From Candidatus Latescibacterota bacterium (GTDB lineage: Bacteria; Latescibacterota; UBA2968; UBA8231), in the NCBI GenBank assembly GCA_021295675.1, contig JAGWBY010000004.1, positions 2,906 to 44,645 of the forward strand: a stretch of 41,740 nt of DNA, read 5' to 3'. The position numbers and the translations under genes were made by a program. Below, piece by piece: positions 1 to 8,136 of the stretch (the stretch's first letter is position 1; the number at the start of each line of letters is the position of its first letter). Below the pieces are notes generated by a model that searched no databases, was not told the DNA's origin, and was given only the letters and a program-made list of their open reading frames with translations.

Positions 1-653
1 AGGAGTTGGCCGATATATGGTCAACGGGCCAGTTCGACTACATCTGGATCGACAGCCAGCACACTCCCTTCAGCGAAGAGCAATTGGTCGCCTACTGCCG
101 GGCGGCCGAAGAGTTGGATATCGACGTGCAATTGCGCATCCCGCACACTCGGCAGGCCTACATGGTCGGGCGCTATCTCGACTTGGGCCCCAGCGCGGTC
201 TTGATCCCCGAGGTCATGGAGCCGGAGACTGTAGATGACGCCATTGCCTATGCCTATTACGGCCCCATTGGGCGGCGCAGTTGGGGTGGCGCAAATCGCC
301 GCGGCTTGCGCGGTGTAACTCAAGGGGTGGACCGGCGCGCCTATGCGGCGTGGTGGAATGACTATGTGATCTTGGCAATCCAAGTAGAATCCGTCGAAGC
401 GGTGACCAATATTCGCCAATTGGCCAAGCCGGGCGTGAGTGTGGTCACGTTTGGGCCCAACGACCTTACCTTCAGCTTGGAGGATCACCCGGACTATCCA
501 CTGCGCACGGTCGATGACTGTGTGCGCAATGTCGCCGCGCAACTGGCTGGTACTGGCATCAGTCTAGCTATGGGAACGGGCACTACGCCCGAAGAACGCG
601 ACAAGTATCTGGAGATGGGATTTACGCTGTTCCAAGGGGATGCGCCGAGCTAG
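1..653 (+). CDS. HpcH/HpaI aldolase family protein, 5' end outside window
   Basis: Probable class II aldolase of the HpcH/HpaI (2,4-dihydroxyhept-2-enedioate aldolase / citrate lyase beta) family, which cleaves 2-keto-3-deoxy sugar acids to pyruvate and an aldehyde in the cytoplasm. The frame is open to the window edge. The first possible start (TTG at 6) falls inside what should be the first barrel strand (FDYIWIDSQHTPFS), so the N-terminus is missing. Visible family features are WIDSQHTPFS, the IP-rich strand LRIPHT, the conserved QVES (metal-ligand Glu) and GPNDL (metal-ligand Asp) near the C-terminus, and the closing FQGDAPS. It is followed by repeat element A1 and then a mannonate dehydratase-like gene, so a role in sugar-acid catabolism fits. 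The family is clear; the exact substrate is not. Confidence 0.85.
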   Translation, partial: ELADIWSTGQFDYIWIDSQHTPFSEEQLVAYCRAAEELDIDVQLRIPHTRQAYMVGRYLDLGPSAVLIPEVMEPETVDDAIAYAYYGPIGRRSWGGANRRGLRGVTQGVDRRAYAAWWNDYVILAIQVESVEAVTNIRQLAKPGVSVVTFGPNDLTFSLEDHPDYPLRTVDDCVRNVAAQLAGTGISLAMGTGTTPEERDKYLEMGFTLFQGDAPS

Positions 654-690
654 GCTTTGGCGTAGCCGTATGTTAATCGTCCATTACTAA

Positions 691-833
691 CTGATGTTAC
701 GCACAGGCCCTAGGTATGGGATGCTTCGCTACGCTCAGCATGACAAGTGCTAGTCTGCTGCTCCCCGCGTCATGCTGAGCGCAGCGAAGCGGAGTCGAAG
801 CATCTTTACCCAGATGGCCATGTGTAACATCAG
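691..833. mobile_element. MITE-like palindromic element A1
   Basis: A 143 bp element with inverted ends CTGATGTTAC (691-700) and GTAACATCAG (824-833). It is flanked by a perfect 7 bp direct repeat TTACTAA (684-690 and 834-840), which reads as a target-site duplication. The inside is a long hairpin whose arms carry GATGCTTCG...GCTCAGCATGAC and the complement. The loop (about 750-770) is the reverse complement of the loop in the copy at 4641, so the two copies are inserted in opposite orientations. There is no coding capacity, so any mobility would depend on a transposase elsewhere. It sits between two co-directional genes. Confidence 0.85.
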
Positions 834-863
834 TTACTAAATCAATCACTCGGAGGATACGCT

Positions 864-1797
864 ATGTACATTGGATCGCAATTTGGGGAACAGACCGACG
901 AAGAAATGCAGGTCTTGTCGCAACTCGGCATCAAAAACGTCGATCAGACGCCTGCTGCGCCGTGGCGGGAATGGAGCGCGGAGATGCTGCTGCAGATGAA
1001 GGAGCGGTGGGCCAAACACGGCATCAGCATGGAGATGATCCACATTCCCTTGGGCTCGCGCAGTGCCTACGACAACGAGGCCGGGGCGATCTTTCTCAAA
1101 CCGAGCGACGAGCGCGACCGCCAGATCGACTGGATGAAAGAGAATCCGCGGCCTCAACTACAATATCACCATCTTGGGCCACCTGCGGACGCCCTCGAAG
1201 ACGGGGCGCGGGGGTGCCACCGTATCGACCTTTGAGTTGGACAAATTGGATCAATCGCTGGGCGAGTTCGAGGACGGGCCGGCCGATGAAGACGAAATGT
1301 GGGCGCGCATTGACCACTGGCTGCAGGAGATCATACCCGTGGCCGAAGAATACAAAGTCCAGATGGCCTGCCATCCGTCCGACCCGGGCATTGGCGTGGG
1401 TACCTTGGGGATGGTCGAGGGCTTCAAAAAGCTCATCGCACTCTACGACAGCCCGTACAACGGCCTCAATTTCTGCCAAGGCTGCATGTCGGAGGCGCTG
1501 GCCAATCCGGCGGAGGAAATTTTTGCTGTCATTCGCTACTTCGGCGAGCGCAAGAAGATTTTCAACGTCCACTTCCGCAATATCAAAGGGGGCTTGGGGA
1601 GCTTCGTCGAGGTTTTTCCCGACGAAGGCGATGTCAATATGATCCGGGCGCTGAAGGTGTACAAGGAGATCGGCTACGAGTACATGATCATGCCGGATCA
1701 CGTCCCCGGAATCAGCGGCCCCGAGCCGGGCAAAGTCGGTTTTGCCTATACCTTTGGCTATATCCACGCGGCCTTGCAGGCGGTGGAGGAATTTTAA
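864..1797 (+). pseudogene. Mannonate dehydratase-like (UxuA family) gene with a frameshift
   Basis: A TIM-barrel protein of the mannonate dehydratase family, which removes water from D-mannonate to give 2-keto-3-deoxygluconate. The start is ATG 864 behind an SD-like GGAGGA (851-856). The first part reads to about 1143 (ending WMKEN). The matching continuation (LNYNITILGHLRTPSKTGRGG) is in another frame from about 1147 to 1797. Restoring two bases after AAT at 1143-1145 would give MKENIRGLNYN, so the break is at about 1143-1153. Family metal ligands are all in the second part: His in ACHPSDPG, Cys in NFCQGC, His in VHFRNIKG and Asp in MPDHVP. The joined product would be about 310 aa, shorter than E. 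coli UxuA, so a small deletion beside the break is also possible. This is either a true pseudogene or an assembly/sequencing error. The next gene overlaps its stop by one base. Confidence 0.8.
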
Positions 1798-2585
1798 TGC
1801 AAAGAAAAGGCGTTTCCTTTTCCGTTTTTACCAAAATGTGGAAGGACAAGTCGCCAATCGAACTCGGAGAGTTTGTACTCGATCTGGGCTTCGACGGCAT
1901 TGAACTGTCCGTGCGTGCGGGTTATCCAGTGCCCCCCGAAAGTATTGGACGCGATTTGCCCAAAGCGGCAAAGGAACTCGGCGCTTTGGGTGTCGCCATT
2001 ACCAGTGTGGCCGGACCGACGGACGAAGCAACCATTGCGGCTTGCGGCGCGGCCGGAGTTCCGGTCATTCGCACCTGTCCAGCCATCGCTGCCGAAGGGT
2101 ATTTGACCAGCATAGAAGGTCACCAGCGAGCCTTTGACGCTCTGATTCCCTTGCTCGACAAACACGGGGTGGCTTTGGGCATCCAAAATCACGAAGGCCA
2201 ATGGGTGTGCAATGCGATGGGCATTAAACACCTAATCGACCGCTACGATCCCAGCCATATCTGCGCCATACCCTGTGCCGGGCACACGGCTCTCAACGGA
2301 GAATCTCCCGAGATGGCAATCGATATCGTCTGGTCGCATCTGTCCCAGTTCAAGCTCAAGAATGCGTACTGGCGGCGGCAGATTGGACCGGAAGCGGAAA
2401 ACGTGGAATGGCGTCCTTATTGGACCACGGGACGGCAGGGTTTGGCTTCGTGGCCGCGGTCGGTCGCGGAACTGAAACGAAGGGGCTTCAGCGGTGTCGT
2501 CTGCATGGATGCCGAATACCACGATGCAGCCTCCACAGAGCGACTGCTCGCCGAAGACTTGGCCTTCGCCAAATCTCTGTTTTGA
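1797..2585 (+). CDS. Sugar phosphate isomerase/epimerase (AP endonuclease 2-like TIM barrel)
   Basis: A 262 aa cytoplasmic TIM-barrel protein of the xylose isomerase-like superfamily. The beginning GVSFSVFTKMW and GFDGIELSVR is the typical first two strands. GIQNHEGQWV carries the usual His-Glu metal-site pair, and CIPCAGHT, FKLKNAYW and VVCMDAEYHD provide the later barrel strands with acidic/His ligands. ATG 1797 overlaps the TAA of the upstream gene (TAATG), and its SD-like GGAGGA lies inside that gene, so translation is probably coupled. With the aldolase and mannonate dehydratase-like gene it forms a sugar-acid operon. Its exact sugar cannot be told from sequence. It converges on the deacetylase gene, with only 3 bp between the stops. 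Confidence 0.85.
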   Translation: MQRKGVSFSVFTKMWKDKSPIELGEFVLDLGFDGIELSVRAGYPVPPESIGRDLPKAAKELGALGVAITSVAGPTDEATIAACGAAGVPVIRTCPAIAAEGYLTSIEGHQRAFDALIPLLDKHGVALGIQNHEGQWVCNAMGIKHLIDRYDPSHICAIPCAGHTALNGESPEMAIDIVWSHLSQFKLKNAYWRRQIGPEAENVEWRPYWTTGRQGLASWPRSVAELKRRGFSGVVCMDAEYHDAASTERLLAEDLAFAKSLF

Positions 2586-2588
2586 GGG

Positions 2589-3584
2589 TTATCCGGCGCG
2601 AAACCCCACTTCGACCCCATCCCCTACATCGACAGTGGCTCGCAGCACCTGGGGCCGCACTAACTCCGCGGTCTGCGCTACGCCGTCGATCCATATACGG
2701 GGAAAGTTGCACCAGGCCGCCGGCACTTCCGCTTCAAAGGTCAGCTCCTTGCAAGCCACGCCGGCGGGCAGATCGGTGAAAGAAATTCGATACCGTCGCT
2801 CATCGACGCTGTCGTCAACAACGTCAATGGCGGCGTGACGCCGGCTCAGATGATAGAACACGACTTCTTCGGGCACGGCGCACCAGACTTCGTCGCCGCC
2901 CTCTGCAAGCACTGTCTCCAAGCGCTTGCGTAGCTGAGCTGCGGAGCAATCCTTATTGATGTGGATGGGTTCTTCGATCGGGCAGTGGCAGTAGTCGATG
3001 ACCCAACCGCGGGACTGGTGGGCGGGGAGGATATTGCGGAAGGGATCGTGTTTGCTAAAGAAGGGAGGGGGGTATTCGTGGATCAGAGGACTGCGGTCGA
3101 GCCAATAGCACTCGTCCGCGGGTCGATTGATTCCCTCCCTGATGCTCATCGCGCCCAAATAGCCGAGTTGGCGGCAGGCCTCGAGAATGTGTGGGGCCAT
3201 ATTGCGGTTGCTGCCGGGGGCACAATACAGCGGCACCGGCGCGTCAATGGCTTGCTCCAAAACCTCCCTGGCCACGCGCAACTCCTGATCGACCATCTCG
3301 GGTTTGATAAAGACGTGCGTCCACGAGTGATTGCCAACGCCCCAGCCGCGCGCCATCAGGTCTTTGAGCTCATCGGCATTCATATGCCGGTAGCCATTGA
3401 AGCTCGACCCGTCGATCCGGCGCACTTCCCCTATTTGCCCGACGACTACTTCCAAGTGCCCGGGAATACCGAATTCTTCGTGATAGGGCACGGCAAAACG
3501 GTGCAGATCGATTAGGGCCTCGTCGTAGGTAATGGAGTAGACCCAGCGTTTGCCGTATTTCCAATCGCAAATGCGCAGCGACAT
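2589..3584 (-). CDS. Polysaccharide deacetylase-like (NodB/CE4) protein, copy 1
   Basis: A 331 aa protein related to carbohydrate esterase family 4 / NodB deacetylases, which remove acetyl or related groups from amino sugars or small amides. The start is ATG at 3584 with AAGGA upstream, and it matches the start of its paralogue (MxLRICDWKYGK). The first motif is TYDEA (D21, E22) rather than TFDDG, so the catalytic Asp is kept and the second Asp is Glu. The second motif is HSWTH (H86, H90), the metal-binding H-x3-H. LYCAPGSNRN near residue 140 stands where the third CE4 motif usually lies. There is no signal peptide, so it is likely cytoplasmic. About 100 C-terminal residues form an extra domain shared with copy 2. 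Fold assignment is good; substrate is unknown. Confidence 0.75.
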   Translation of the reverse strand: MSLRICDWKYGKRWVYSITYDEALIDLHRFAVPYHEEFGIPGHLEVVVGQIGEVRRIDGSSFNGYRHMNADELKDLMARGWGVGNHSWTHVFIKPEMVDQELRVAREVLEQAIDAPVPLYCAPGSNRNMAPHILEACRQLGYLGAMSIREGINRPADECYWLDRSPLIHEYPPPFFSKHDPFRNILPAHQSRGWVIDYCHCPIEEPIHINKDCSAAQLRKRLETVLAEGGDEVWCAVPEEVVFYHLSRRHAAIDVVDDSVDERRYRISFTDLPAGVACKELTFEAEVPAAWCNFPRIWIDGVAQTAELVRPQVLRATVDVGDGVEVGFRAG

Positions 3585-3619
3585 AATCAATCCTTCGTAG
3601 CGAACGGGTTTTAGCCAGT

Positions 3620-4618
3620 TCAGAAAGCTGGACCAAACAGCAACTCCGTCCCGTCCTCCACCGCCACCGTCGTCCGCAGCAGGCGCGGGCGCACCACAGA
3701 GGCCGATTGGGGTACCCCGTTTACCCACACTCGGGGAAAATTGCACCAGGCCGCCGGCACCTCCACTTCAAAGGTCAACTCCCGGCGCTCAACCCGGTCA
3801 GGCAATGCCTCATAGCGGATTCGGTATCGTTGTTCGCGAGCCGTTTCGGCCACAGTTTCGACCACGGCGTGCCGTCGGCACAAGTGATAGGAAATGACCT
3901 CTTCGGGCACGGCGCACCAGACTTGGTCGCCGCCCTCTGCGATGATCGTCTGCAAACGCAGGCGCAATTGCGCTTGTGAGCAGTCTTTGTTGGGGTGAAC
4001 GGCTTGTTCCAATGGGCAGTGGCAGTAGTCGATAATCCAGCCTCTAACCTCTTGAGCCAGCAGAATATGGCGGAACGGGTCGTAAGCGCTGTAAAAGGGC
4101 TCCTCATAGCTTTCGTGCAACGGCGTGCGATTGAGGTAGTACAATTCATCGCTCGCCGCGTTCACCCCATCCGTTATGCTCAGGGTGCCCAAGTAACCAA
4201 GTTGGCGACAGGCGTCCAGCACATAGTCGGACATATTTTCAATGCCGTTGGGGGCGCAGTACAGCAGCACAGGAGCGTCGATAGCCTGTTCTATAACATC
4301 GCGCGACAGGCGGATTTCCTGATCGACCATATCGGGCCTGATAAAGTGGTGACTCCAGCCGTGGCTGCCCACGCCCCAGCCGCGGGCGAGCAAGTCCTTG
4401 AGTTCATCGCCATTCATGTGCCGATAGCCGTTGAAGCTCGAAGTGCCGATATTGCGGATTTCGCCGATCTGCTGGCCCACGACCTCTACGTGTCCGGGAA
4501 TGCCGAATTCCTCGTGATGGGGAATGGCAAAGCGGTGTAGATCGGCCAGCGCCTCGTCGTAGGTAATCGAATAAACCCAGCTCTTGCCGTATTTCCAGTC
4601 GCAGATGCGCAGGGCCAT
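3620..4618 (-). CDS. Polysaccharide deacetylase-like (NodB/CE4) protein, copy 2
   Basis: A 332 aa close paralogue of the gene at 2589-3584, 35 bp upstream of it, with which it is probably co-transcribed. It shares MALRICDWKYGK, TYDEA (D21, E22), the GWGVGSHGWSH metal motif (H86, H90), LYCAPNGIEN, the cysteine-containing DYCHCP segment and the C-terminal domain with WCNFPRVWVNG. No signal peptide is seen. The start is ATG 4618, with only a weak GAG-type SD. Element A2 (duplication from 4634) lies 16 bp upstream of the start, between this gene and the isochorismatase-like gene, and so may separate it from the upstream transcript. Tandem duplication followed by divergence is the simplest origin. 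Confidence 0.75.
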   Translation of the reverse strand: MALRICDWKYGKSWVYSITYDEALADLHRFAIPHHEEFGIPGHVEVVGQQIGEIRNIGTSSFNGYRHMNGDELKDLLARGWGVGSHGWSHHFIRPDMVDQEIRLSRDVIEQAIDAPVLLYCAPNGIENMSDYVLDACRQLGYLGTLSITDGVNAASDELYYLNRTPLHESYEEPFYSAYDPFRHILLAQEVRGWIIDYCHCPLEQAVHPNKDCSQAQLRLRLQTIIAEGGDQVWCAVPEEVISYHLCRRHAVVETVAETAREQRYRIRYEALPDRVERRELTFEVEVPAAWCNFPRVWVNGVPQSASVVRPRLLRTTVAVEDGTELLFGPAF

Positions 4619-4640
4619 AGTCTCGTTGTCTTTTTATTTA

Positions 4641-4786
4641 TTGATGTTATACATGGGCATCTGGGTATCAGATGCTTCGACTGCGCTGCGCTGCGCTCAG
4701 CATGACGTGGGGAAGCAGCAAACTAGCACTTGTCATGCTGAGCCAAGCGAAGCATCCCATACCTAAGGGCCGGTGCGTAACATCGG
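4641..4786. mobile_element. MITE-like palindromic element A2
   Basis: A 146 bp element with inverted ends TTGATGTTAT (4641-4650) and GTAACATCGG (4777-4786), flanked by a perfect 7 bp repeat TTATTTA (4634-4640 and 4787-4793). The first three bases of the right copy (TTA, 4787-4789) are the TAA stop codon of the minus-strand isochorismatase-like gene, so the insertion is at that gene's stop codon. Its loop matches that of the copy at 16750 in the same orientation and that at 691 in reverse. Confidence 0.85.
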
Positions 4787-5593
4787 TTATTTATCTATCG
4801 TTGCAACGGCGGCTTGGAAATCCGCCCATGTGGTGGAATAACCCACGGCTATTTCAAAGCGGTGAATGCCATAACGCGTGGCCAGACGCTCGGGAAAGGT
4901 ATCGGGCGTTTCCACGCCCACCGTGCCGTCCCGCATGAGAATACAGCGGTAGCCCGCCCGCAGCATGGGGCGGCCCCCCCCCTCTGAGTTGAGAACGCAC
5001 ATATCCGCGGCAAAGCCCGTGTAGATGAGGGTCTCGACGCCGCGCTCTTGCAGGTATGCGTCGAGCTGGTTGGTGTAAAAGACGAGGGGTTCGTCCCCCA
5101 TTGGCTCGACGATTTTGGCCCTTTTCATGCGCACAGCGGGCGATTTGGCCAGATCGACGCCGGTCGATCTTTTTTCGATGGTTTGGAGTTCGCCGGTGCG
5201 GACGATGGTCCAGCGGTCCGACTGGGTCTGCAGAGAGGCCGCGCGGCGCTGGTTTTCCGGGGTGCGGCGAGAAGGCACCTCGGGGTAGTGCTTGTCAAAA
5301 TCATCGGGCTCGACGTGGCACACCGGCATACCGATCCGCCGGGCGATATCCATGGCCGGCCGGATCACTTCTTTCATAACGCGCCAGGATTCTTCGGTGG
5401 CCTGAGGCCAACCCATGCCCGTGACGTAGTTGACGTCGATGGCAGGGCCATCCGGCAGCCCCACATTCCAGCAGTGCAAACCAATGAGCGCCGTGCGCTC
5501 CACTGGCAACTCGAAGACGTCCTCTGCGTAGCCAGCTTTGTCTATGGGCAGGGCGCGGTAATGGCGAGTCTTGAGTTTAAGCGTCTTACCCAT
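4787..5593 (-). CDS. Isochorismatase-family cysteine hydrolase
   Basis: A 268 aa member of the isochorismatase-like hydrolase superfamily (cytoplasmic alpha/beta Rossmann fold; members hydrolyse isochorismate, nicotinamide, N-carbamoyl compounds and similar). The start is ATG 5593 (MGKTLKLK), 5 bp after the stop of the aminotransferase gene. The nucleophile region is TGFAADMCVLNS, matching the family's Cys loop. The usual first-strand Asp (D in VIDMQ) is replaced: the segment reads ALIGLHCWNVG with His40 at that place. There is an insertion of about 60 residues (PSRRTPENQRR onward) between strand 2 and the Cys loop. The missing Asp makes ordinary hydrolase chemistry uncertain. It probably forms a two-gene operon with the aminotransferase. 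The stop codon lies in the target duplication of element A2. Confidence 0.75.
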   Translation of the reverse strand: MGKTLKLKTRHYRALPIDKAGYAEDVFELPVERTALIGLHCWNVGLPDGPAIDVNYVTGMGWPQATEESWRVMKEVIRPAMDIARRIGMPVCHVEPDDFDKHYPEVPSRRTPENQRRAASLQTQSDRWTIVRTGELQTIEKRSTGVDLAKSPAVRMKRAKIVEPMGDEPLVFYTNQLDAYLQERGVETLIYTGFAADMCVLNSEGGGRPMLRAGYRCILMRDGTVGVETPDTFPERLATRYGIHRFEIAVGYSTTWADFQAAVATIDK

Positions 5594-5598
5594 CGGAC

Positions 5599-6852
5599 CT
5601 ATCCCACCCGATTGCGGTCTGCCACTTCTGCGACGATGGCCGCAATCATCTCTATGTGTTCGTCTTCCCACTTTTCGGAAATCGAGCAGGTGCGGACCCA
5701 GTTTTCGAGAAAAGCCCAGGCTGTGGGGCAAGTAGCGGAACTGTAGTGGTACACATGCGAGGCTGGCGGTCGCGAAAACGGGTACTTGTTGGCGTCCACG
5801 TATTGCTGGAGGAAGGGGAGGGCCGCGGGCATCAGGTAATACTTGCCCTGGCCCGCTCCATTTACTCCGGCTTCTAGGACCTGGGCGGCAAACTCCTCGC
5901 CCGTGCATTTGAAGGCCTCTGGGTCGATGCTGAAGCTGGACATCCAGGCGGAATATTTGGTGACGTAGTCGGGAATGGGCAATGGCGTAATGCCGGCAAT
6001 AGAGGAGAGCTTCTCCGTGAGCAGACGCACGATGCGGTCAATCTTAGCTACCTGAGCGCGGATGGTCTCCAGTTGACCGAGGCACAGCGCCGCGGTCATG
6101 CGGCTCATATCGTAGGCATGACCAAAGGCCGTGTGAGTGCGGCCGAAGTGGGGCACATCCACCCCGGCGCGGCCCGAACTGAGGAAGCGCACTTTTTCCG
6201 CTAGTTCGTCGTCGTCAGTAGCGATGCAACCCCCTTTGTCCGAGCTGAAGGTTTTCTCCGAATCCAGCGAGAAGGCCGAGGCCGTCCCCAAGGTGCCGAC
6301 GACGCGCCCCTTGTATTCGCTGAATATGGCCTGACAGATGTCCTCATAGACGATCAGTCCGTGTTTGGCGGCCAATTCGTTGATCGGATCCATATGGTTG
6401 GGCAGGCCACATTTGTGTACCGCCAGAATTGCCCGCGTGCGATCGGTGATGCAGGGCTCTATGGTCTCGGCACTGAAGTTGACCGTACCCGGCGCTGTAT
6501 CGGGAAAAACGGGAATATAGTTGTGCATGAGCACGCCGTACACGGTGCCGTAATCGGTGAGCGGGCTGATGATGACCTCGTCGCCGGGATCAAAGTCAAA
6601 GGCCAGCGCTAGGGCGGCCATGGCCGTGGTGCAGGTGGGGGTGGCGATGCAGTGCTTGACGCCCAGTTCTGCGGCGAACGCCTGCTCGAACTCGCCCACT
6701 GAATCGAGGGTTAGCCCCGAATCCAATACTTCCTGGACGTACTTTAGACTATTGGGGCCTATGGTGCGGGGAAAGAGCGGCGGCACGATGCCTTCGCTGC
6801 TGTGGGCTTCGGCCCCGCGCTTGATGGGTTTGAGTGCTGGTTGCTGGGACAT
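5599..6852 (-). CDS. DegT/DnrJ/EryC1/StrS family PLP-dependent aminotransferase
   Basis: A 417 aa fold-type I PLP enzyme of the sugar aminotransferase/dehydratase family, usually acting on keto-sugars bound to nucleotides. Key features are TPTCTTAMAALALA near 71-84 (phosphate-binding region), EDICQA at 170-175 with Asp171 for the pyridine nitrogen and Gln174, and FSLDSEKTFSSDKGG, in which Lys200 is the expected Schiff-base lysine. The usual GEGG is DKGG here. The length is slightly above the ~370-400 aa norm. The start is ATG 6852 with a good AGGAG 8 bases upstream. It is followed at 5 bp by the isochorismatase-like gene. No sugar biosynthesis genes lie next to it, so the pathway is not clear. 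Confidence 0.85.
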   Translation of the reverse strand: MSQQPALKPIKRGAEAHSSEGIVPPLFPRTIGPNSLKYVQEVLDSGLTLDSVGEFEQAFAAELGVKHCIATPTCTTAMAALALAFDFDPGDEVIISPLTDYGTVYGVLMHNYIPVFPDTAPGTVNFSAETIEPCITDRTRAILAVHKCGLPNHMDPINELAAKHGLIVYEDICQAIFSEYKGRVVGTLGTASAFSLDSEKTFSSDKGGCIATDDDELAEKVRFLSSGRAGVDVPHFGRTHTAFGHAYDMSRMTAALCLGQLETIRAQVAKIDRIVRLLTEKLSSIAGITPLPIPDYVTKYSAWMSSFSIDPEAFKCTGEEFAAQVLEAGVNGAGQGKYYLMPAALPFLQQYVDANKYPFSRPPASHVYHYSSATCPTAWAFLENWVRTCSISEKWEDEHIEMIAAIVAEVADRNRVG

Positions 6853-6895
6853 TAGACGCTCCTATGGGGGCTAAACATAGCTTTAAATCGCCGCA

Positions 6896-7035
6896 CTAAG
6901 TACACGACAGTAATCCACTGGACGTTAGGCACGGGAGCGCTGAGATGCTTCGACTCCGCTTTGCTTCGCTCAGCATGACCGGTGATGACGCCCCTGTTGT
7001 CATGCTGAGCGAAGCGAAGCATCTCATACCCGCAT
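6896..7035. repeat. Family B palindromic element B2, right end missing
   Basis: The left end CTAAGTACACGACAGTA (6896-6912) matches the ends of element B1 at 7970. The next ~30 bases match B1 read in reverse, followed by the hairpin (6941-7027) with arms GAGATGCTTCG...GCTCAGCATGAC and the complement. The loop GGTGATGACGCC is the reverse complement of the B1 loop. After about 7035 similarity to B1 stops, and no right inverted end or target duplication is visible, so this copy looks truncated. It lies between the TPR gene stop and the aminotransferase start. Confidence 0.7.
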
Positions 7036-7116
7036 TTAAGATTTGGTCGTTGCGACCCAACCTATCCCTTTTGTCTATTGGGTGTCAAGTCTTGCCGATC
7101 GCAAGTGCGGCTCAGC

Positions 7117-7944
7117 CTATGGCTGTTCGCGCTCAGCTTGCTTTAGATGTTGGAAATCCCGCAACAACCGCAGACCTTCTTCCCGGTGCCCTTGTTTGAG
7201 ATAAAGCTGAGCTAGACGGTAGTGGGTGGGAATGTGGCGGGGATCTTTTTTGAGCGCTTGCTGGTAGAGATAAGCGGCCTCTGTTGGCTCTCCTTGCTTT
7301 TCTAGGACGGCACCTAGACGGCAATAGGGGTCGGCAAATTCGGAATTCACCTGAATGGCCTGCTGGAAATAGCTTCTGGCAGCTTCCAATTCGTTTTCTC
7401 GCTCACTGACCACTCCTAGATCATAGTAGATTTTTGCCCGTCTTACTCCCAACTCAAGAGCGCGTTGATAGGCCCTCTTGGCTGCGACATAATCGCGAAG
7501 GTCCATGTAGGTTTTTCCGAGATGCATGAGGAAAATCCCATTCTCGGGTGCTTGAGCGATGGCCCTTTTGTAGTACGGAATGGCTTCCCCCGGTCTTAGC
7601 TGCAGCGTATAGGCCAAACCGATCTGGTCCAGGGCTAGGGCAAAATCTGGCTTCAGATGTACGGCCCGGCTGAATTCTCCGATCGCTTCTTCATACTGAC
7701 CATTCTGCAGGTAGCGACGACCGCGACGATAGTAAATCTCGGCAGCAATCTGCTCCTTTTGTTCGACCTTTAACGGTTGGGGTTTGCCTTCCTTTTGCGC
7801 GTTGGGTGACGGCTCACCAGCCGGTGTTTGTTGTTCTTTTTGATCGCAGCCAATCCATCCCCAACTGCCCATAAAAAGAGCTAGGAGCAGCCCCAGCAGA
7901 CGGTCGCGCCGCGATACTCTTAGAAGCCGTTGCTTATGCGCCAA
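7117..7944 (-). CDS. TPR-repeat lipoprotein
   Basis: A 275 aa exported protein made mostly of tetratricopeptide repeats. A basic N-terminus and hydrophobic stretch (LLGLLLALFMGSWGWIGC) end in a lipobox-like GWIGC, so it is probably a lipoprotein. A Gln/Glu/Pro-rich linker follows (residues about 36-62), then about six 34-residue TPRs from residue 68 to near the end (for example GQYEEAIGEFSRAVHLKPD and GEAIPYYKRAIAQAPEN). TPRs mediate protein-protein contacts, so a scaffold role in the envelope is likely. The start is TTG at 7944, chosen because AGGAG lies 8 bases upstream and the signal peptide follows directly. It is divergent from the pentapeptide gene, with element B1 between them. Confidence 0.85.
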   Translation of the reverse strand: MAHKQRLLRVSRRDRLLGLLLALFMGSWGWIGCDQKEQQTPAGEPSPNAQKEGKPQPLKVEQKEQIAAEIYYRRGRRYLQNGQYEEAIGEFSRAVHLKPDFALALDQIGLAYTLQLRPGEAIPYYKRAIAQAPENGIFLMHLGKTYMDLRDYVAAKRAYQRALELGVRRAKIYYDLGVVSERENELEAARSYFQQAIQVNSEFADPYCRLGAVLEKQGEPTEAAYLYQQALKKDPRHIPTHYRLAQLYLKQGHREEGLRLLRDFQHLKQAEREQP

Positions 7945-7969
7945 GGTTTACACTCCTGATACTCGACAA

Positions 7970-8136
7970 CTTAGTACACGACAGTAGAGCGGTATGGGAT
8001 GCTTCGCTTCGCTCAGCATGACAACATGAGGCGTCATCACCTGTCATGCTGAGCGGAGCAAAGCAAAGCGGAGTCGAAGCATCTCATCTCAAACCGCTCA
8101 TGCCGAACTTCCATTGTAGTACTGGCGCGTACTTAG
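7970..8136. mobile_element. MITE-like palindromic element B1
   Basis: A 167 bp element with 17 bp inverted ends CTTAGTACACGACAGTA (7970-7986) and TACTGGCGCGTACTTAG (8120-8136), 14 of 17 positions pairing. It is flanked by a perfect 8 bp direct repeat CTCGACAA (7962-7969 and 8137-8144). The internal hairpin uses the same GATGCTTCG/GCTCAGCATGAC core as family A, but the ends, loop and target site are different. It fills most of the 311 bp divergent intergenic region 7945-8256. In the remaining 8145-8256 I see only a short 7 bp inverted repeat (8175-8181 / 8209-8215). Confidence 0.85.

Noticed and set aside
3585..3746. Upstream extension of deacetylase copy 1
   Set aside because: It overlaps the end of copy 2, and the paralogue alignment and AAGGA SD support the start at 3584.
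7091..7105. Small palindrome CTTGC-CGATC-GCAAG after the TPR gene
   Set aside because: The 5 bp stem without a T-run is too weak to call a terminator.
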